Source: Bradyrhizobium sp. CCGE-LA001
Lineage (GTDB): Bacteria; Pseudomonadota; Alphaproteobacteria; Rhizobiales; Xanthobacteraceae
Direction: 5' to 3'
Length of the DNA stretch: 64,000 bases
NCBI RefSeq assembly: GCF_000296215.2
Contig: NZ_CP013949.1
Span: 3,775,501-3,839,500 of the forward strand
In this document: positions 42,285-51,507 of the stretch, piece by piece
Numbering within the stretch: the stretch's first letter is position 1
Layout of the letters: every line of letters starts with the position of its first letter
Translations under genes and position numbers: made by a program
Notes under the pieces: generated by a model
What the model was told of the DNA's origin: nothing
Seen by the model: the letters and a program-made list of their open reading frames with translations, nothing else
The model's database searches: none

Positions 42285-42455
42285 CCGCGTGATCATGCGC
42301 TCCACATCGTGCGCGAGGTCGCCACGATTCCGGCGGACGAGGTCATGATGACTTGTGTCACGATGGGCTATCCGGACGATGGCTTGCCGCCAATGCGGTG
42401 CGCTCGGGCCGCGAGCACAATCAGGAGTTTGTACCCTACGTCGGCTTTGCCGATG
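42285..42455 (+). pseudogene. remnant of a nitroreductase C-terminus with a frameshift
   Basis: Translation gives DHALHIVREVATIPADEVMM and then MGYPDDG, matching the C-terminal strand GYP of nitroreductases. It then shifts frame at about 42380 and continues LAANAVRSGREHNQEFVPYV and GFAD. One missing T (GGCTTGCC for GGCTTTGCC) would join the two. Nothing remains of the N-terminal FMN domain, so this is a decayed fragment. Confidence 0.65.
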
Positions 42456-42587
42456 AGCACGACGAAGGAGATTATTCTCTGCGGAATTTTTTTGGTGCCG
42501 AGTCGTCCGTGGCCTCTTGCAATCTCGAACATGCAGGAGGAACAATATGCAGACTAAGAGGTTTGTTGCTGGCGCGAGGGAATTGAC

Positions 42588-42791
42588 ATGCGGCGGCTGG
42601 CTAGCCTGGTTCGGCGGTTCTTCGGCCCGCGGATGCGGCGCCCGATCGATGATGATCCAAGTCTTCCATTCACACCCGAGGAGTTCGGCCGGCTGATCCG
42701 CAGCGGCAGGCGCGAGGACATGAAGCTGCTGGCCGAAGGGTTGGCCTGTCGCTCCATTCCGCGCCGCGCCAGATTTCGCGCGACGCATTAG
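42588..42791 (+). CDS. 67-residue protein of unknown function
   Basis: A basic protein starting MRRLASLVRRFFGPR, with a middle of PSLPFTPEEFGRLIRSGR and a basic tail. The basic amphipathic start could sit on the membrane. A GAGGGAA site lies 6 bases before ATG 42588. It follows the nitroreductase remnant and converges on the HD-GYP gene. No family is recognised. Confidence 0.45.
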   Translation: MRRLASLVRRFFGPRMRRPIDDDPSLPFTPEEFGRLIRSGRREDMKLLAEGLACRSIPRRARFRATH

Positions 42792-42818
42792 GGGTGATCG
42801 AATTGTTGTCTGCTACGC

Positions 42819-43940
42819 TCACCGCGTAAGCGCGACCTGCTTGAACGAGCGAACCAGAGCCTTTTCCAGCTTCCCGTCCATCCCGCAAAGTATGTTGTAG
42901 GCCTCGGCGCGCGGCATCGTCGGCTTGTAGTGCCGGTGCTCGATCAGCGCTGCGAAAATGTCCGAGATCGTCAGGATCCGTACGATATCGCCGATGCTCT
43001 CCGCGCAAAGCGCATCGGGATAGCCGCTGCCGTCGAGATACTCGTGATGATGACGGACCGCATCGAGTACCTCGGGTGATACCCCGTCCTGTCCCTTGAG
43101 AAAGTCGTAACCGGCTGTGGGATGCGTCTCGATCAAAGCGCGTTCCGCCGCATCAAGGCGGCCCGGCTTGTCGAGGATGGCGAGTGGAATCTGCGCCTTG
43201 CCGATATCGTGGAACATGGCGGCCGAGTAGAGACGTTCCAGGTCGGCCTTGCCGACCCCGAGGCTCAGTCCGAAGTCGATGGCGACCCCGGTCACGAGCA
43301 GGCAGTGCTGATAGGTTCCCTCGTGATGGCGCCGAACCGTCGTGAGCCACTCGGTGAGGCCGTGCCGGGTAATACGATCGGCAATCTGGCGACCAGCTTT
43401 CTTAGTCCCGTCGACGTCAAGGGGTTGGCCCAGGGTCACCGCCGTGAACATCGATGCAATGGCGGTCGCCGCGGTCTCCACGGCATTGTCCGATTGCCGC
43501 GCGTCGCTTGATGAAGCTGGGGCCTCGTCAGCCCGATCGATCAATGCCGCCAGCAGTTTGGCCCGGCCGACCGTGCCGGGAAGCACCAGCGTCGCCCCGA
43601 GCGCATAGGCTTGCGAAATGCAGACGTGGGAGGTGTGGTCGAGCAGGAAGATGCGCTTGCTGGCCTTCGCCAGCTTGCTCGCCCGTTTCTTGATGGCGGC
43701 GATATTGTCGACGTCGCGCAGCTCCGCGCGGATGACGATGGCGACTGGCGCTTGCGACAGCCTGGAATCGGCATCCAATCGCTCCCCTGAAATGGTAAAT
43801 TTCTCTTGGAGGATCGAACAGATTCCCGCGAGCTTGTCGGACCTGTCAGCCAGCACATGCAGGAAGGGACGATCCGCCGCTATCTCTGTGATGCCGCCGT
43901 CACCATCGATGGGACCAGATTTGCTTCGCGCGTGCTGCAC
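42819..43940 (-). CDS. HD-GYP phosphodiesterase with receiver-like N-terminus
   Basis: A 373-residue cyclic-di-GMP phosphodiesterase candidate. The HD pair lies in FHDIGKAQIP (243-252), and the GYP segment HHEYLDGSGYP (298-308) is intact. Residues 20-140 look like a receiver fold (strands VAIVIRAEL, RIFLLDH, ATLVLPG) that lacks the usual phospho-acceptor aspartate pattern. It starts at GTG 43940. Next to PilZ and DUF2336 genes it suggests a c-di-GMP or surface-behaviour locus. Confidence 0.88.
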   Translation of the reverse strand: MQHARSKSGPIDGDGGITEIAADRPFLHVLADRSDKLAGICSILQEKFTISGERLDADSRLSQAPVAIVIRAELRDVDNIAAIKKRASKLAKASKRIFLLDHTSHVCISQAYALGATLVLPGTVGRAKLLAALIDRADEAPASSSDARQSDNAVETAATAIASMFTAVTLGQPLDVDGTKKAGRQIADRITRHGLTEWLTTVRRHHEGTYQHCLLVTGVAIDFGLSLGVGKADLERLYSAAMFHDIGKAQIPLAILDKPGRLDAAERALIETHPTAGYDFLKGQDGVSPEVLDAVRHHHEYLDGSGYPDALCAESIGDIVRILTISDIFAALIEHRHYKPTMPRAEAYNILCGMDGKLEKALVRSFKQVALTR

Positions 43941-43991
43941 GGTTTAATCCAACGTTACGATTCAAGGGATTTCAAACAGAGGTGTTGGAAT

Positions 43992-44321
43992 CTACTTGCT
44001 CTGGACTGCGTTCTGCGTTGGCGCCGGAGCGCTTGCGGATTTCTTCTTGCCTTCCGCGGTGATGAAATGAACGCCGGCCATGGTGCCGTCGATCCAGACC
44101 AGTTCGCAGCGCCGATAGGCGAGGCCAGTCGACGACAACAGCATGAAGAACTCCTTGGCCTGGAGCACATCCAGCGTGCCCTCGACCTCGATTTTGGCGC
44201 CGCTTTGCGACACGTCCAGCAGGACGCAACTGCGTCGCCACGTACCGTCAGAACCCATGAGGTTGACCGGCTGCCTGTGGTCCATTTTCACGCGAGACGC
44301 TTTGCGACCGTCGAACTTCAT
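43992..44321 (-). CDS. PilZ-domain protein
   Basis: A 109-residue protein consisting of one PilZ domain. The c-di-GMP motif is a basic RKASRV start (residues 6-11) and DVSQSGAKI (about 36-44), followed by ELVWIDGTMAGVHFI. The spacing fits PilZ, though the R-x3-R is read as R-K-A-S-R. It starts inside the DUF2336 stop (ATGA overlap), so the two are co-translated. Confidence 0.85.
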   Translation of the reverse strand: MKFDGRKASRVKMDHRQPVNLMGSDGTWRRSCVLLDVSQSGAKIEVEGTLDVLQAKEFFMLLSSTGLAYRRCELVWIDGTMAGVHFITAEGKKKSASAPAPTQNAVQSK

Positions 44322-45424
44322 CGGTTAACCCCCATCTTTGCGCCGCTGCTTCCCCGACTGCTCTCCTTGTTCGCGGCAATTTCTCCCCAACGCACCGTCC
44401 ACTGACTGGTCGACAGAAGGAGCGTCTCGAAAATGTGCTGCGCGCGTTCGCGTTCGGCGAAGGAAAGCCTCGCGCCGCTGCGGTTGCTCAAGATGGCAAA
44501 CGTGGTCTGCCAGTTCAGCCGCGAGGCACGGCATGCCATGACGAGACCTTCGCAATCGTCGTCGGTCATGACGCGCTCGACGACTTCGATGGGGGCCCCC
44601 GAAAGCACCGACAGCGCGGTGAGGAGATTGGCGGTCTCGCCGCGGATGGCGAAGCGGTTCATCGTGGAATCGTTGAGCTTGCCGGTGCGGTTGAGCGCAA
44701 CGATCTCCGGCCGTGCGCTCGCATAGGCCGCCGCGCACGGAAGCTTGGGGGCCATTGGAGCGGCCGTTGCAACTGGATGCGAGCTAGTGGGCTTCGACGC
44801 TACGCCGGATCCCGGCGCCGGGGCGGCCGACAGCAATTTGCGCATGACGACGTCGGGCGTGTCCTGCCGGAGCGCCAGCGCCTTGGTGAGTTCATCATCG
44901 GTGAGCCACTTTTCAGCGAGCGCAAAGAAGGCGGCATCAGAGAAGTGCGCCGCTGTATTCCCGATCAGCACGAGACAAGCGCTGCGGCCGCCGTCCTTGA
45001 TCAGCGCCTCGATGACCGGTGGATCGATAGGCGCGCGGGCGGCGATCGCATCTTGCTGCCGTTCACCGCTCGAAGCCACGATCCGCTGGAGGTCGTGGGT
45101 CGAGAGTGACCGTGATCGGAGCAAGACAGGGCACGCCACAGCCGGATTGCGGTGTGTGGCGAGGCGTCGCACAGTCTTGGGTGGAGCAATTTCGAGATCG
45201 GCCAGCGCCGTGCTGAGTTGAATCAGCGCGTCGGCCTGGACGCGCTCCATCAGGCGCAGCAGAACGCCGTCGGTCACATGGGCAAGCAAGTCCTGAGGCC
45301 GGTCCCGATTGCTTGTGAGCAGTTGCAAAATGCCGGAGAGGATGCGAGTGCAGCGATCCAGCGGGCAGATCGCAACCGCGTCTTCCAATTCGACCAGAAT
45401 ATCAGCAGGCGAATGTGCCTTCAT
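44318..45424 (-). CDS. DUF2336 protein
   Basis: A 368-residue all-helical protein with repeats of the HEAT kind, seen in blocks such as NPAVACPVLLRSRSLSTHDL, LVLIGNTAAHFSDAAFFALAEKW and DTPDVVMRKLLSAAP. This matches DUF2336, common in alphaproteobacteria and often found with PilZ or polar-development genes. The function is unknown. It probably acts as a scaffold in c-di-GMP or polarity signalling. Confidence 0.82.
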   Translation of the reverse strand: MKAHSPADILVELEDAVAICPLDRCTRILSGILQLLTSNRDRPQDLLAHVTDGVLLRLMERVQADALIQLSTALADLEIAPPKTVRRLATHRNPAVACPVLLRSRSLSTHDLQRIVASSGERQQDAIAARAPIDPPVIEALIKDGGRSACLVLIGNTAAHFSDAAFFALAEKWLTDDELTKALALRQDTPDVVMRKLLSAAPAPGSGVASKPTSSHPVATAAPMAPKLPCAAAYASARPEIVALNRTGKLNDSTMNRFAIRGETANLLTALSVLSGAPIEVVERVMTDDDCEGLVMACRASRLNWQTTFAILSNRSGARLSFAERERAQHIFETLLLSTSQWTVRWGEIAANKESSRGSSGAKMGVNR

Positions 45425-45722
45425 GGCAGGAGCCTGAAAATAAAATAAATCTGACGATTAAACGTCGCTATTCCGCCTCAAGGACGTTAATTTCGCTTTT
45501 AGGTTTTGGCGTTTCGGGTATTCTCGCACCGCCGACCGGGTGAGAAACGTTATCGAAATTCGGCGGGGCAGAGCGTCCAGGCTTGTTCTTTCGGCGGGAC
45601 GCTCGCCAATTGATCGGGACACACGAGAATTGATTCTATCGGTGCGAGACAACGCCGAGGGGGGAAGCGATCGGCGCTGAGGCCGGACGCAAGTTTAACG
45701 CTACGCCGCGTTCTATATTTTC

Positions 45723-46672
45723 ATGAACAGCATTGATGATGTGCCCAGGTCGGCACTCAACACATTTCGTTTTTCGGACGTCGACGAGTTTCGAAGCGCC
45801 ATACGCGGGCTGAATTTCGAATTTACGCCTTTCGTACGGAAGATTTCGGCTGAACAGACGATCCTGTCGTTGCCCGGCTGCGACGTGAATTTGACGCGCG
45901 CATTTCCTCGGGTCGTCGATGCACAGCTCGTCGGGGATTGCACCGCGATCGGCATCACGATGGACGACCTCAATGTTCCTATTCGCTTCAATGGCTCGCA
46001 ACGTGCGCGACCGGTGGTGGTCATTGGCAGCGGGGGGCGGCCTATACCACCATTGAGGAAGTGCAGCGGCAAATCGCCTCAGTGATCTTCCGGCCGGAGG
46101 TGAGGGATCGCGGCTGGCCTCCCACGCACACAAGCTTCAAGATTTTCGAGATCTCCGCGGCTGGCTTGCACCGGCTGCGCAGCGTGGTTCGTGAGGTGCT
46201 GTCCGAGGCGGCCAATCCCATCGCGGCCTCGGAGCTTCCGTTAAGGGGCGCGGCCATGAAGGAGTCGCTGCTCGGAGCCGTTGACGACGCCTTCGAAAGC
46301 GCCGTTTCGTCCCGCTGGACCCTGCGTCCCAATGACGGACGGAGTTTCAGGGTATTTCGAGATATTAATGCGCTACTCACCGACGACCTGTCACAGCCGA
46401 TCTACAGCGACGAGATCGCGCGCAAGCTCGGGCTGTCCGTGCGCACCATGCACGACGTCGTCCGCCGCTATCGTGGCATGAGCCTGCACCGCTATTTGCG
46501 CCTGCGCCGGCTGTGGCTGGTGCGGCGGCAGCTCCTTGCCGGGGCTGACAGAGTCAAGACGGTCGCGCTGGCCTATGGCTTTTGGCATCTCAGCGACTTC
46601 TCCAGAAGCTACCGCGACCAGTTCGGCGAGACGCCTTCGCAGACGCTGGACCGCAGTCGCGGACGACAGTGA
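45723..46672 (+). pseudogene. AraC-family regulator split by one frameshift
   Basis: Two frames join into one regulator. The first (from ATG 45723, through VDAQLVGDCTAIGITMDDLN and RPVVVIGSGG) ends early at 46085. The second carries AAYTTIEEVQRQIASVIF, then an AraC helix-turn-helix region (YSDEIARKLGLSVRTMHDVV and VALAYGFWHLSDFSRSYRDQ) to 46672. The shift lies at a run of six G (46032-46037). A seventh G would restore the frame. It is either a real loss, a slippage site, or a sequence error. Intact length would be about 316 residues. Confidence 0.85.
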
Positions 46673-46717
46673 CATATCGCGTAGGGCTTCTCGCCGGTTT
46701 TGTGCTACCGTCCGGCC

Positions 46718-47308
46718 ATGAGCAACCGCATTCTCGTCCTTTACGGTTCTTACCGTTCCGACCGCATGGGCATCCGCCTTGCGAATTTCGTTATCAATGG
46801 TCTGCGCAGCCGCGGCGAGGACGTCGAGTTCATCGACGCCAAGGCGGTCGGCCTGCCGATGCTCGACCGCATGTACAAGGAGTATCTCAAGGGCTCGGCG
46901 CCGGAGGCGCTGGAGAAGCTGGCCGGACAGATCCGCGGAGCCGACGGTTTCGTGTTCGTCACCGGCGAATACAATTGGGGCATGCAGCCCGGCCTGAAGA
47001 ATCTCACCGACCATTTCCTCGAAGAATGGTTCTGGCGCCCGGCCGCGATCGTCAGCTACTCGGCCGGCCGGCTCTCGGGCGCGCGCGCGGCGACCGCCTG
47101 GCACGGGACGCTGTCGGAGATGGGCATGGTGGTGGTGTCGAGCACCATCGGCGTCGGCCCGATCGCGCAGACGCTGTCTGAAGCCGGCGAGCCGATCGGC
47201 GATGGCGGCAAGGCGCTGGAGCGCGCGTTCCCGCGCTTCGCCGACGATCTCAATTGGTGGATCGAGGCGGCCAAGGCCCAGCGCGCACGCAAGGCGCCGC
47301 CTTATTGA
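46718..47308 (+). CDS. NADPH-dependent FMN reductase
   Basis: A 196-residue flavodoxin-fold reductase. The phosphate loop is LVLYGSYRSDRMGIRLA (about residues 5-21), and the FMN segment is FVTGEYNWGMQPGLKNLTDHF (about 74-94). Members reduce quinones, azo dyes or chromate with NAD(P)H. It follows the AraC-type gene by 45 bases and might have been its target. ATG 46718 opens MSNRILVLYG. Confidence 0.88.
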   Translation: MSNRILVLYGSYRSDRMGIRLANFVINGLRSRGEDVEFIDAKAVGLPMLDRMYKEYLKGSAPEALEKLAGQIRGADGFVFVTGEYNWGMQPGLKNLTDHFLEEWFWRPAAIVSYSAGRLSGARAATAWHGTLSEMGMVVVSSTIGVGPIAQTLSEAGEPIGDGGKALERAFPRFADDLNWWIEAAKAQRARKAPPY

Positions 47309-47314
47309 CTCGCT

Positions 47315-49396
47315 TTAGGCGGCCCTGACCTCGCCGAGGAAGCGGTCGACCTGTCCGGCGAGATCGCGCGACTGGGTGGAGAGCTGCTGGGCGGCGCCCA
47401 GCACCTCCCTGGCGGCAGCGCCCGTGTCGTCGGCGGCGCGCTGCACGCCGGAGATATTGCTGTTGACCTCCTGGGTGCCGCGGGCGGCCTCCTGGACGCT
47501 GCGGGCGATCTCCTTGGTCGCCGAGCCCTGTTCCTCGATCGCGGCGGCAATCGCGGTGCCGATCTGGTCGATCTCGCCGATGACCTCGGCGACGTTGCGG
47601 ATCGCGGCCACGGTCTCGTCACTCGCAGTCTGAATCGCGGTGATCTGCTCGGAGATCTCGGTGGTGGCCTTGGCGGTCTGGCCGGCCAACGACTTCACTT
47701 CGGAAGCAACCACGGCAAAGCCGCGGCCGGCTTCGCCGGCGCGGGCGGCCTCGATGGTCGCGTTCAGCGCCAAGAGGTTGGTCTGCTCGGCGATGCTCTG
47801 GATCAGTGTCACGACGTCGCCGATCTTCTGGGCACCCTCGGCGAGCGTGCGCGCGGTATCGCCGGTGCGGCGGGCATTGTCGACGGCGCGGGCCGCGATT
47901 TCGGTCGATTGCGCGACCTGACGGCCGATCTCGGCGATCGATGAGGTCAGCTCCTCGGTGGCGCTGGCGACGGTCTGCACGTTGGTCGAGGTCTGTTCGG
48001 AGGCGGCGGCGACGACTGCCGCCTGGCTGTTGGTCTGGGCCGCGGTCGAGGTCATCGACTGCGCCGTGCCTTCCATCGTGGAGGAGGCGCGGGACAGGCC
48101 GCCGACGAGCTCGGTGACCTTGGCCTCGAAGGCGCGCGTGAGGTCGTCGAGCGCCTGGGCGCGGCGCATCTTGCCGTCGTTCTCGGCCTGCTTCTCGGCG
48201 GCGAGCCGGTCGGCCCGGATCATGTTGTCCTTGAACACCTGCACCGCCGCGGCCATCGCGCCGATCTCGTCGGAGCGCTCGGCACCGGGGATCTCTGCGG
48301 CAAGGTCACCGTCGGCAAGGCGCGACATCCGACTGGTCAAGCCGACGATCGGCGCGCAGACACGGCGGCGGACCATCACGATCAGGCCGGCGCTGGCGAC
48401 CAGCACGGCGAGAAGGCCGGCGAGCGCGATGGCAAAGCTTGTGCGTGCGGCCGAGGAAGCGCCGGCAAGGATGTGTTCGGCGTTGTCATAGAGCGCATCG
48501 CGAACGCCGATGATGGAGCCGAGGCCCTTTTGCGAGGCCGCATAATAGGTGTCGACGTCGTGCTCGTACTTGCCGCTGACGGCGCCCTCCTTGACCATCT
48601 TGAGCTCGCGGCCGAATTCCTCGACGTAACGCGAATTCATCGTCTCCAGCGCGGCGCCGACATTGGCCGGGGTTGCCGGGTGGCCGCGCAGCTCCATCAG
48701 CGCCATCACGATCTGATCGCTTCGGCCCTGCATCCGGGCGACGTCGGCCTTCTCGGCGTCGGTTGCGACCTTCTTGCCGCCAACAAGGTTCTTGTGGACG
48801 CTGGCATTGAGGCCGCCGATGTCGCGCAGCGTCATGGCGATGTTGGCATAGTTGGCCTGACGGAAGGCATCGCCATTGAGGATCGCCATGCGGCGCACCT
48901 GCTCATTGAGCAAAGCGGTGACGCCGGCGTTGAGCAGAGCGTTGTCGGCGACGACCTTCCTGGCCGCGTCCTTGCGCGCCTCCGCGGGTCCCGCAATGGC
49001 CTTGTCGATGGCTTCGCGCAGAGCCGTGAATTTCGAATTGATGGCGTCGATCTCGGTCCCGATGGCATTACCGTCGTCGAACGCGCCGGGCAGCTCCTTG
49101 CGTAGTGCATTCATCCTGTCGCGGGCGGCATCGGTCTGCTTGCGCAGCTTGTCGTGCTCGGAAAGCTGCGCGGGATCGACGGTGGCAGGCCCGTAGAGGA
49201 TGTTGGTGGCGAAGCCACGCTCGGGGTTGAGGTAGCGCGGGATGTCGCTGGCAGCGCGGACGATCGCCAGGCGGCCTTGCGCCTCGCTGATCCGTTCCAT
49301 CGTCTGGTATTTCGTCACCGCGACATAGACGGCGAGGCCGCCGCCCACGGTCGACAGCGAGACGATGGCGGTGGTCAAGAGCGTACCGATTTTCAT
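47315..49396 (-). CDS. methyl-accepting chemotaxis protein
   Basis: A 693-residue chemoreceptor. An N-terminal helix (about 5-28) is followed by a long periplasmic helical ligand domain (about 30-310), a second helix (about 315-335, LAGLLAVLVASAGLIVMV), a HAMP domain (about 335-390) and the signalling domain with the conserved hairpin tip (QTNLLALNATIEAARAGEAG). Ligand unknown. No CheR/CheB tail pentapeptide is seen at the C-terminus. A CtrA-like box lies upstream (49459-49473). Confidence 0.93.
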   Translation of the reverse strand: MKIGTLLTTAIVSLSTVGGGLAVYVAVTKYQTMERISEAQGRLAIVRAASDIPRYLNPERGFATNILYGPATVDPAQLSEHDKLRKQTDAARDRMNALRKELPGAFDDGNAIGTEIDAINSKFTALREAIDKAIAGPAEARKDAARKVVADNALLNAGVTALLNEQVRRMAILNGDAFRQANYANIAMTLRDIGGLNASVHKNLVGGKKVATDAEKADVARMQGRSDQIVMALMELRGHPATPANVGAALETMNSRYVEEFGRELKMVKEGAVSGKYEHDVDTYYAASQKGLGSIIGVRDALYDNAEHILAGASSAARTSFAIALAGLLAVLVASAGLIVMVRRRVCAPIVGLTSRMSRLADGDLAAEIPGAERSDEIGAMAAAVQVFKDNMIRADRLAAEKQAENDGKMRRAQALDDLTRAFEAKVTELVGGLSRASSTMEGTAQSMTSTAAQTNSQAAVVAAASEQTSTNVQTVASATEELTSSIAEIGRQVAQSTEIAARAVDNARRTGDTARTLAEGAQKIGDVVTLIQSIAEQTNLLALNATIEAARAGEAGRGFAVVASEVKSLAGQTAKATTEISEQITAIQTASDETVAAIRNVAEVIGEIDQIGTAIAAAIEEQGSATKEIARSVQEAARGTQEVNSNISGVQRAADDTGAAAREVLGAAQQLSTQSRDLAGQVDRFLGEVRAA

Positions 49397-49498
49397 GATC
49401 TATCCGGCAATTGGCGCGGGAGGAGAAAGATATTTCTCGGAAAAGTAGGCGCGCCGGATTAATCCCGGGTTTACGCTGGGCGCTTCGCCGATGCGGCG

Positions 49499-49936
49499 CT
49501 ATGCCTTTCGATCGAGCTTAGCCAGGATATCCAGCGTGGCGGCGTCGCGCTCGCCGGCGAAATAGCGAGCGAGCGCCTGATCGAAGAGGGGCTCGTCGGA
49601 CACCGCGCCGAACAGCGTCATGGACGAGCGGAATTTGGCATCGTCCGGAGCGCCGAGGATCGCGTTGATGGTCCGCCCCTGAACGGCGAGCACGAGCCTG
49701 GTGCATTCGGTCAGGCGCCCCCCGAGGACAGGGTGGGCGAGATAGGCCCGGGCCTCCGCGCGGGAGCCGATGGCGTAGCGTTGCGACATGACGCTGAGGC
49801 CGAGGCCGGCGACCTGCGGGAAGATGAACCACATCCAGTGAGTCTGCTTCCGTCCCCGGGCGAGCTCGTCCTGGACGTCCCGATAGACGGGGTCCTGCGC
49901 CCGAACAAAGCGATCTAGATCGAAAGGATCGGTCAT
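49499..49936 (-). CDS. DUF1810 protein
   Basis: A 145-residue protein with the DUF1810 opening FDLDRFVRAQDPVY and then HWMWFIFPQVAGLG, SQRYAI, LGGRLTECTRLVLAV and GAPDDAKFRSSMTLF. The family is found in many bacteria and has no known role. Single gene. Confidence 0.88.
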   Translation of the reverse strand: MTDPFDLDRFVRAQDPVYRDVQDELARGRKQTHWMWFIFPQVAGLGLSVMSQRYAIGSRAEARAYLAHPVLGGRLTECTRLVLAVQGRTINAILGAPDDAKFRSSMTLFGAVSDEPLFDQALARYFAGERDAATLDILAKLDRKA

Positions 49937-50068
49937 TGGATACCTTAAGAGGCCTTGCCAAGCCCTTGCCGGCCGCGATTATGCCTAACTTTTGGCTCCC
50001 AATGTGGTAGCTGGTATAGAGTCTCCGGGTGGGGTTGGGTGCCCCCGGGGGTCGATTTTGGGGATCTG

Positions 50069-51088
50069 ATGGTTTCCGACGCAGCACATGCCGAGAGGCT
50101 GTTGTCGCGCCGCCGTGTCAGGCGAGCCGAAACTGTTCTGCTGTCTCTGGCAGCGATCGCGCTGGCGGTTGGCGCTGCCGCGTGGGTTACGGATATGGGC
50201 GATTCGACCCCGCTGGTCTCCGCCGCGTTGCCGCCGGCCAATACCCTGTCATTCGAGGACCGTTTCGCTTCGGCCTCCAGCAATCCGCCCGCCCGCGAGC
50301 TCGGCCTGCGAACATTGGAGCGCTCCGCCGTGAATGCGGTCCAGCTCAAGCTTCGCGATGCCAAGGCGATGCTTGCCCAGAAGCTCCAAGGTGACGATTG
50401 GCGTTCGACCCTCACCGAGGACGACCGGCAGGCGGCCGAGGAGACAAGGCCCTCGCAGCGCGCCGACGGCATCCCGATGCCGCGCTCGCGTCCGGTCCAG
50501 GCGGATTTGGCTGCACAGATCGCCTCCAGCCAAGCCTATGCCGATACCGGTCCCAGGGTCGACAACCGCAACTTCTTCGAGAAGTTCACCGACAAGATCA
50601 AGCTGGCCTCGCTGACGCCAGGCGACGGCTTGCTGGGCAGGGGGCCAGATCTCGCCGCGCTCGGCTACGATTCGCGCACCGCGGTCTATGACATCTCGGC
50701 CAAGGCGGTCTATCTGCCGAGCGGCGTGGCGCTGGAAGCCCATTCCGGCCTGGGCGCCCTGATGGACAATCCCGACCATGTCGACCGGCGGATGGTCGGC
50801 GCGACGCCGCCGGCGATCTATGATCTGAAGCCGCGCGAAAAGCTGTTCCACGGCGTCCGGGCGCTGCGCATGACCCCGGTCGAAGGCACCAGTGCGCTTG
50901 GCCGCGTCGGTCTCTTGACGCACAACTACCTGCTTGGGCCGCGCGGCGATTCCAACGGCTGCGTCTCGATCAAGGACTATGATCGCTTCCTCAAGGCCTA
51001 CGACAATGGCGAGTTCAATCGTCTGGTCGTCGTGCCGAGCCTGCGCGGATCGGCAACCGCCTCGCAGCGCGCCAGTACCGATTCCTGA
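50069..51088 (+). CDS. DUF2778 protein (Tlde1-like L,D-transpeptidase fold), membrane anchored
   Basis: A 339-residue protein with one helix near residues 20-42 (RAETVLLSLAAIALAVGAAA), so the bulk faces the periplasm. The C-terminal 130 residues match DUF2778, with AHSGLGALMDNP and the catalytic-looking GPRGDSNGCVSIKDYDRF, where the Cys follows Asn-Gly. Secreted DUF2778 proteins include the type VI effector Tlde1, which exchanges or cuts D-amino acids in peptidoglycan. Here the anchored form may remodel the cell's own wall. ATG 50069 is used. The longer frame upstream is not protein-like. Confidence 0.8.
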   Translation: MVSDAAHAERLLSRRRVRRAETVLLSLAAIALAVGAAAWVTDMGDSTPLVSAALPPANTLSFEDRFASASSNPPARELGLRTLERSAVNAVQLKLRDAKAMLAQKLQGDDWRSTLTEDDRQAAEETRPSQRADGIPMPRSRPVQADLAAQIASSQAYADTGPRVDNRNFFEKFTDKIKLASLTPGDGLLGRGPDLAALGYDSRTAVYDISAKAVYLPSGVALEAHSGLGALMDNPDHVDRRMVGATPPAIYDLKPREKLFHGVRALRMTPVEGTSALGRVGLLTHNYLLGPRGDSNGCVSIKDYDRFLKAYDNGEFNRLVVVPSLRGSATASQRASTDS

Positions 51089-51154
51089 TATTTGCCTGCC
51101 GTGGCAGGGCTGCCCTTTCCCCTTCGTTAAGTCGTCCTCGTCCAGAAGCAGCCC

Positions 51155-51412
51155 ATGAGTGATCCATCAAGCTCCGAGACCCCGCTGCGCACGACGTTCA
51201 AGATCAAGCTGAACGGTGACACGTTGGCGATTGCGACCGTCGGCCAGGCCTATCAGTTCCTGACCAATTTCAAGTCGGTGGAATGGATGGAATTCCGCTC
51301 CCTGCACGAGGACGCGGTCGTCGCCCTGGAAGGCGCCGCCGAGAACGCCATGCTCGCAGTGCAGGCGACCAACGCCGTGCGCGCGCTGTTCGTCAGCGCA
51401 AAGCTGCTCTGA
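51155..51412 (+). CDS. DUF982-like small protein
   Basis: An 85-residue protein. TFKIKLNGDTLAIATVGQAY begins the family-like strand, followed by QFLTNFKSVEWMEFRSLHED and a helical tail (LAVQATNAVRALFVSAKLL). Small DUF982 proteins are abundant in rhizobia, with unknown role. ATG 51155 is clear. It sits between the DUF2778 and SMI1/KNR4 genes. Confidence 0.65.
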   Translation: MSDPSSSETPLRTTFKIKLNGDTLAIATVGQAYQFLTNFKSVEWMEFRSLHEDAVVALEGAAENAMLAVQATNAVRALFVSAKLL

Positions 51413-51507
51413 GAGAAGCTCTCCCTCTGGCCTGATCCGTCGCCCTCGAACCCGCTGCAAGGCGGGTGCGACGAAGCCTTGCGCGTGTCCGCGCCAGGGA
51501 GAGGTGT

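Noticed and set aside
41253..42788. Long start for the esterase at 42788
   Set aside because: It runs through the nitroreductase remnant and the 67-residue gene. The family start is at 42215.
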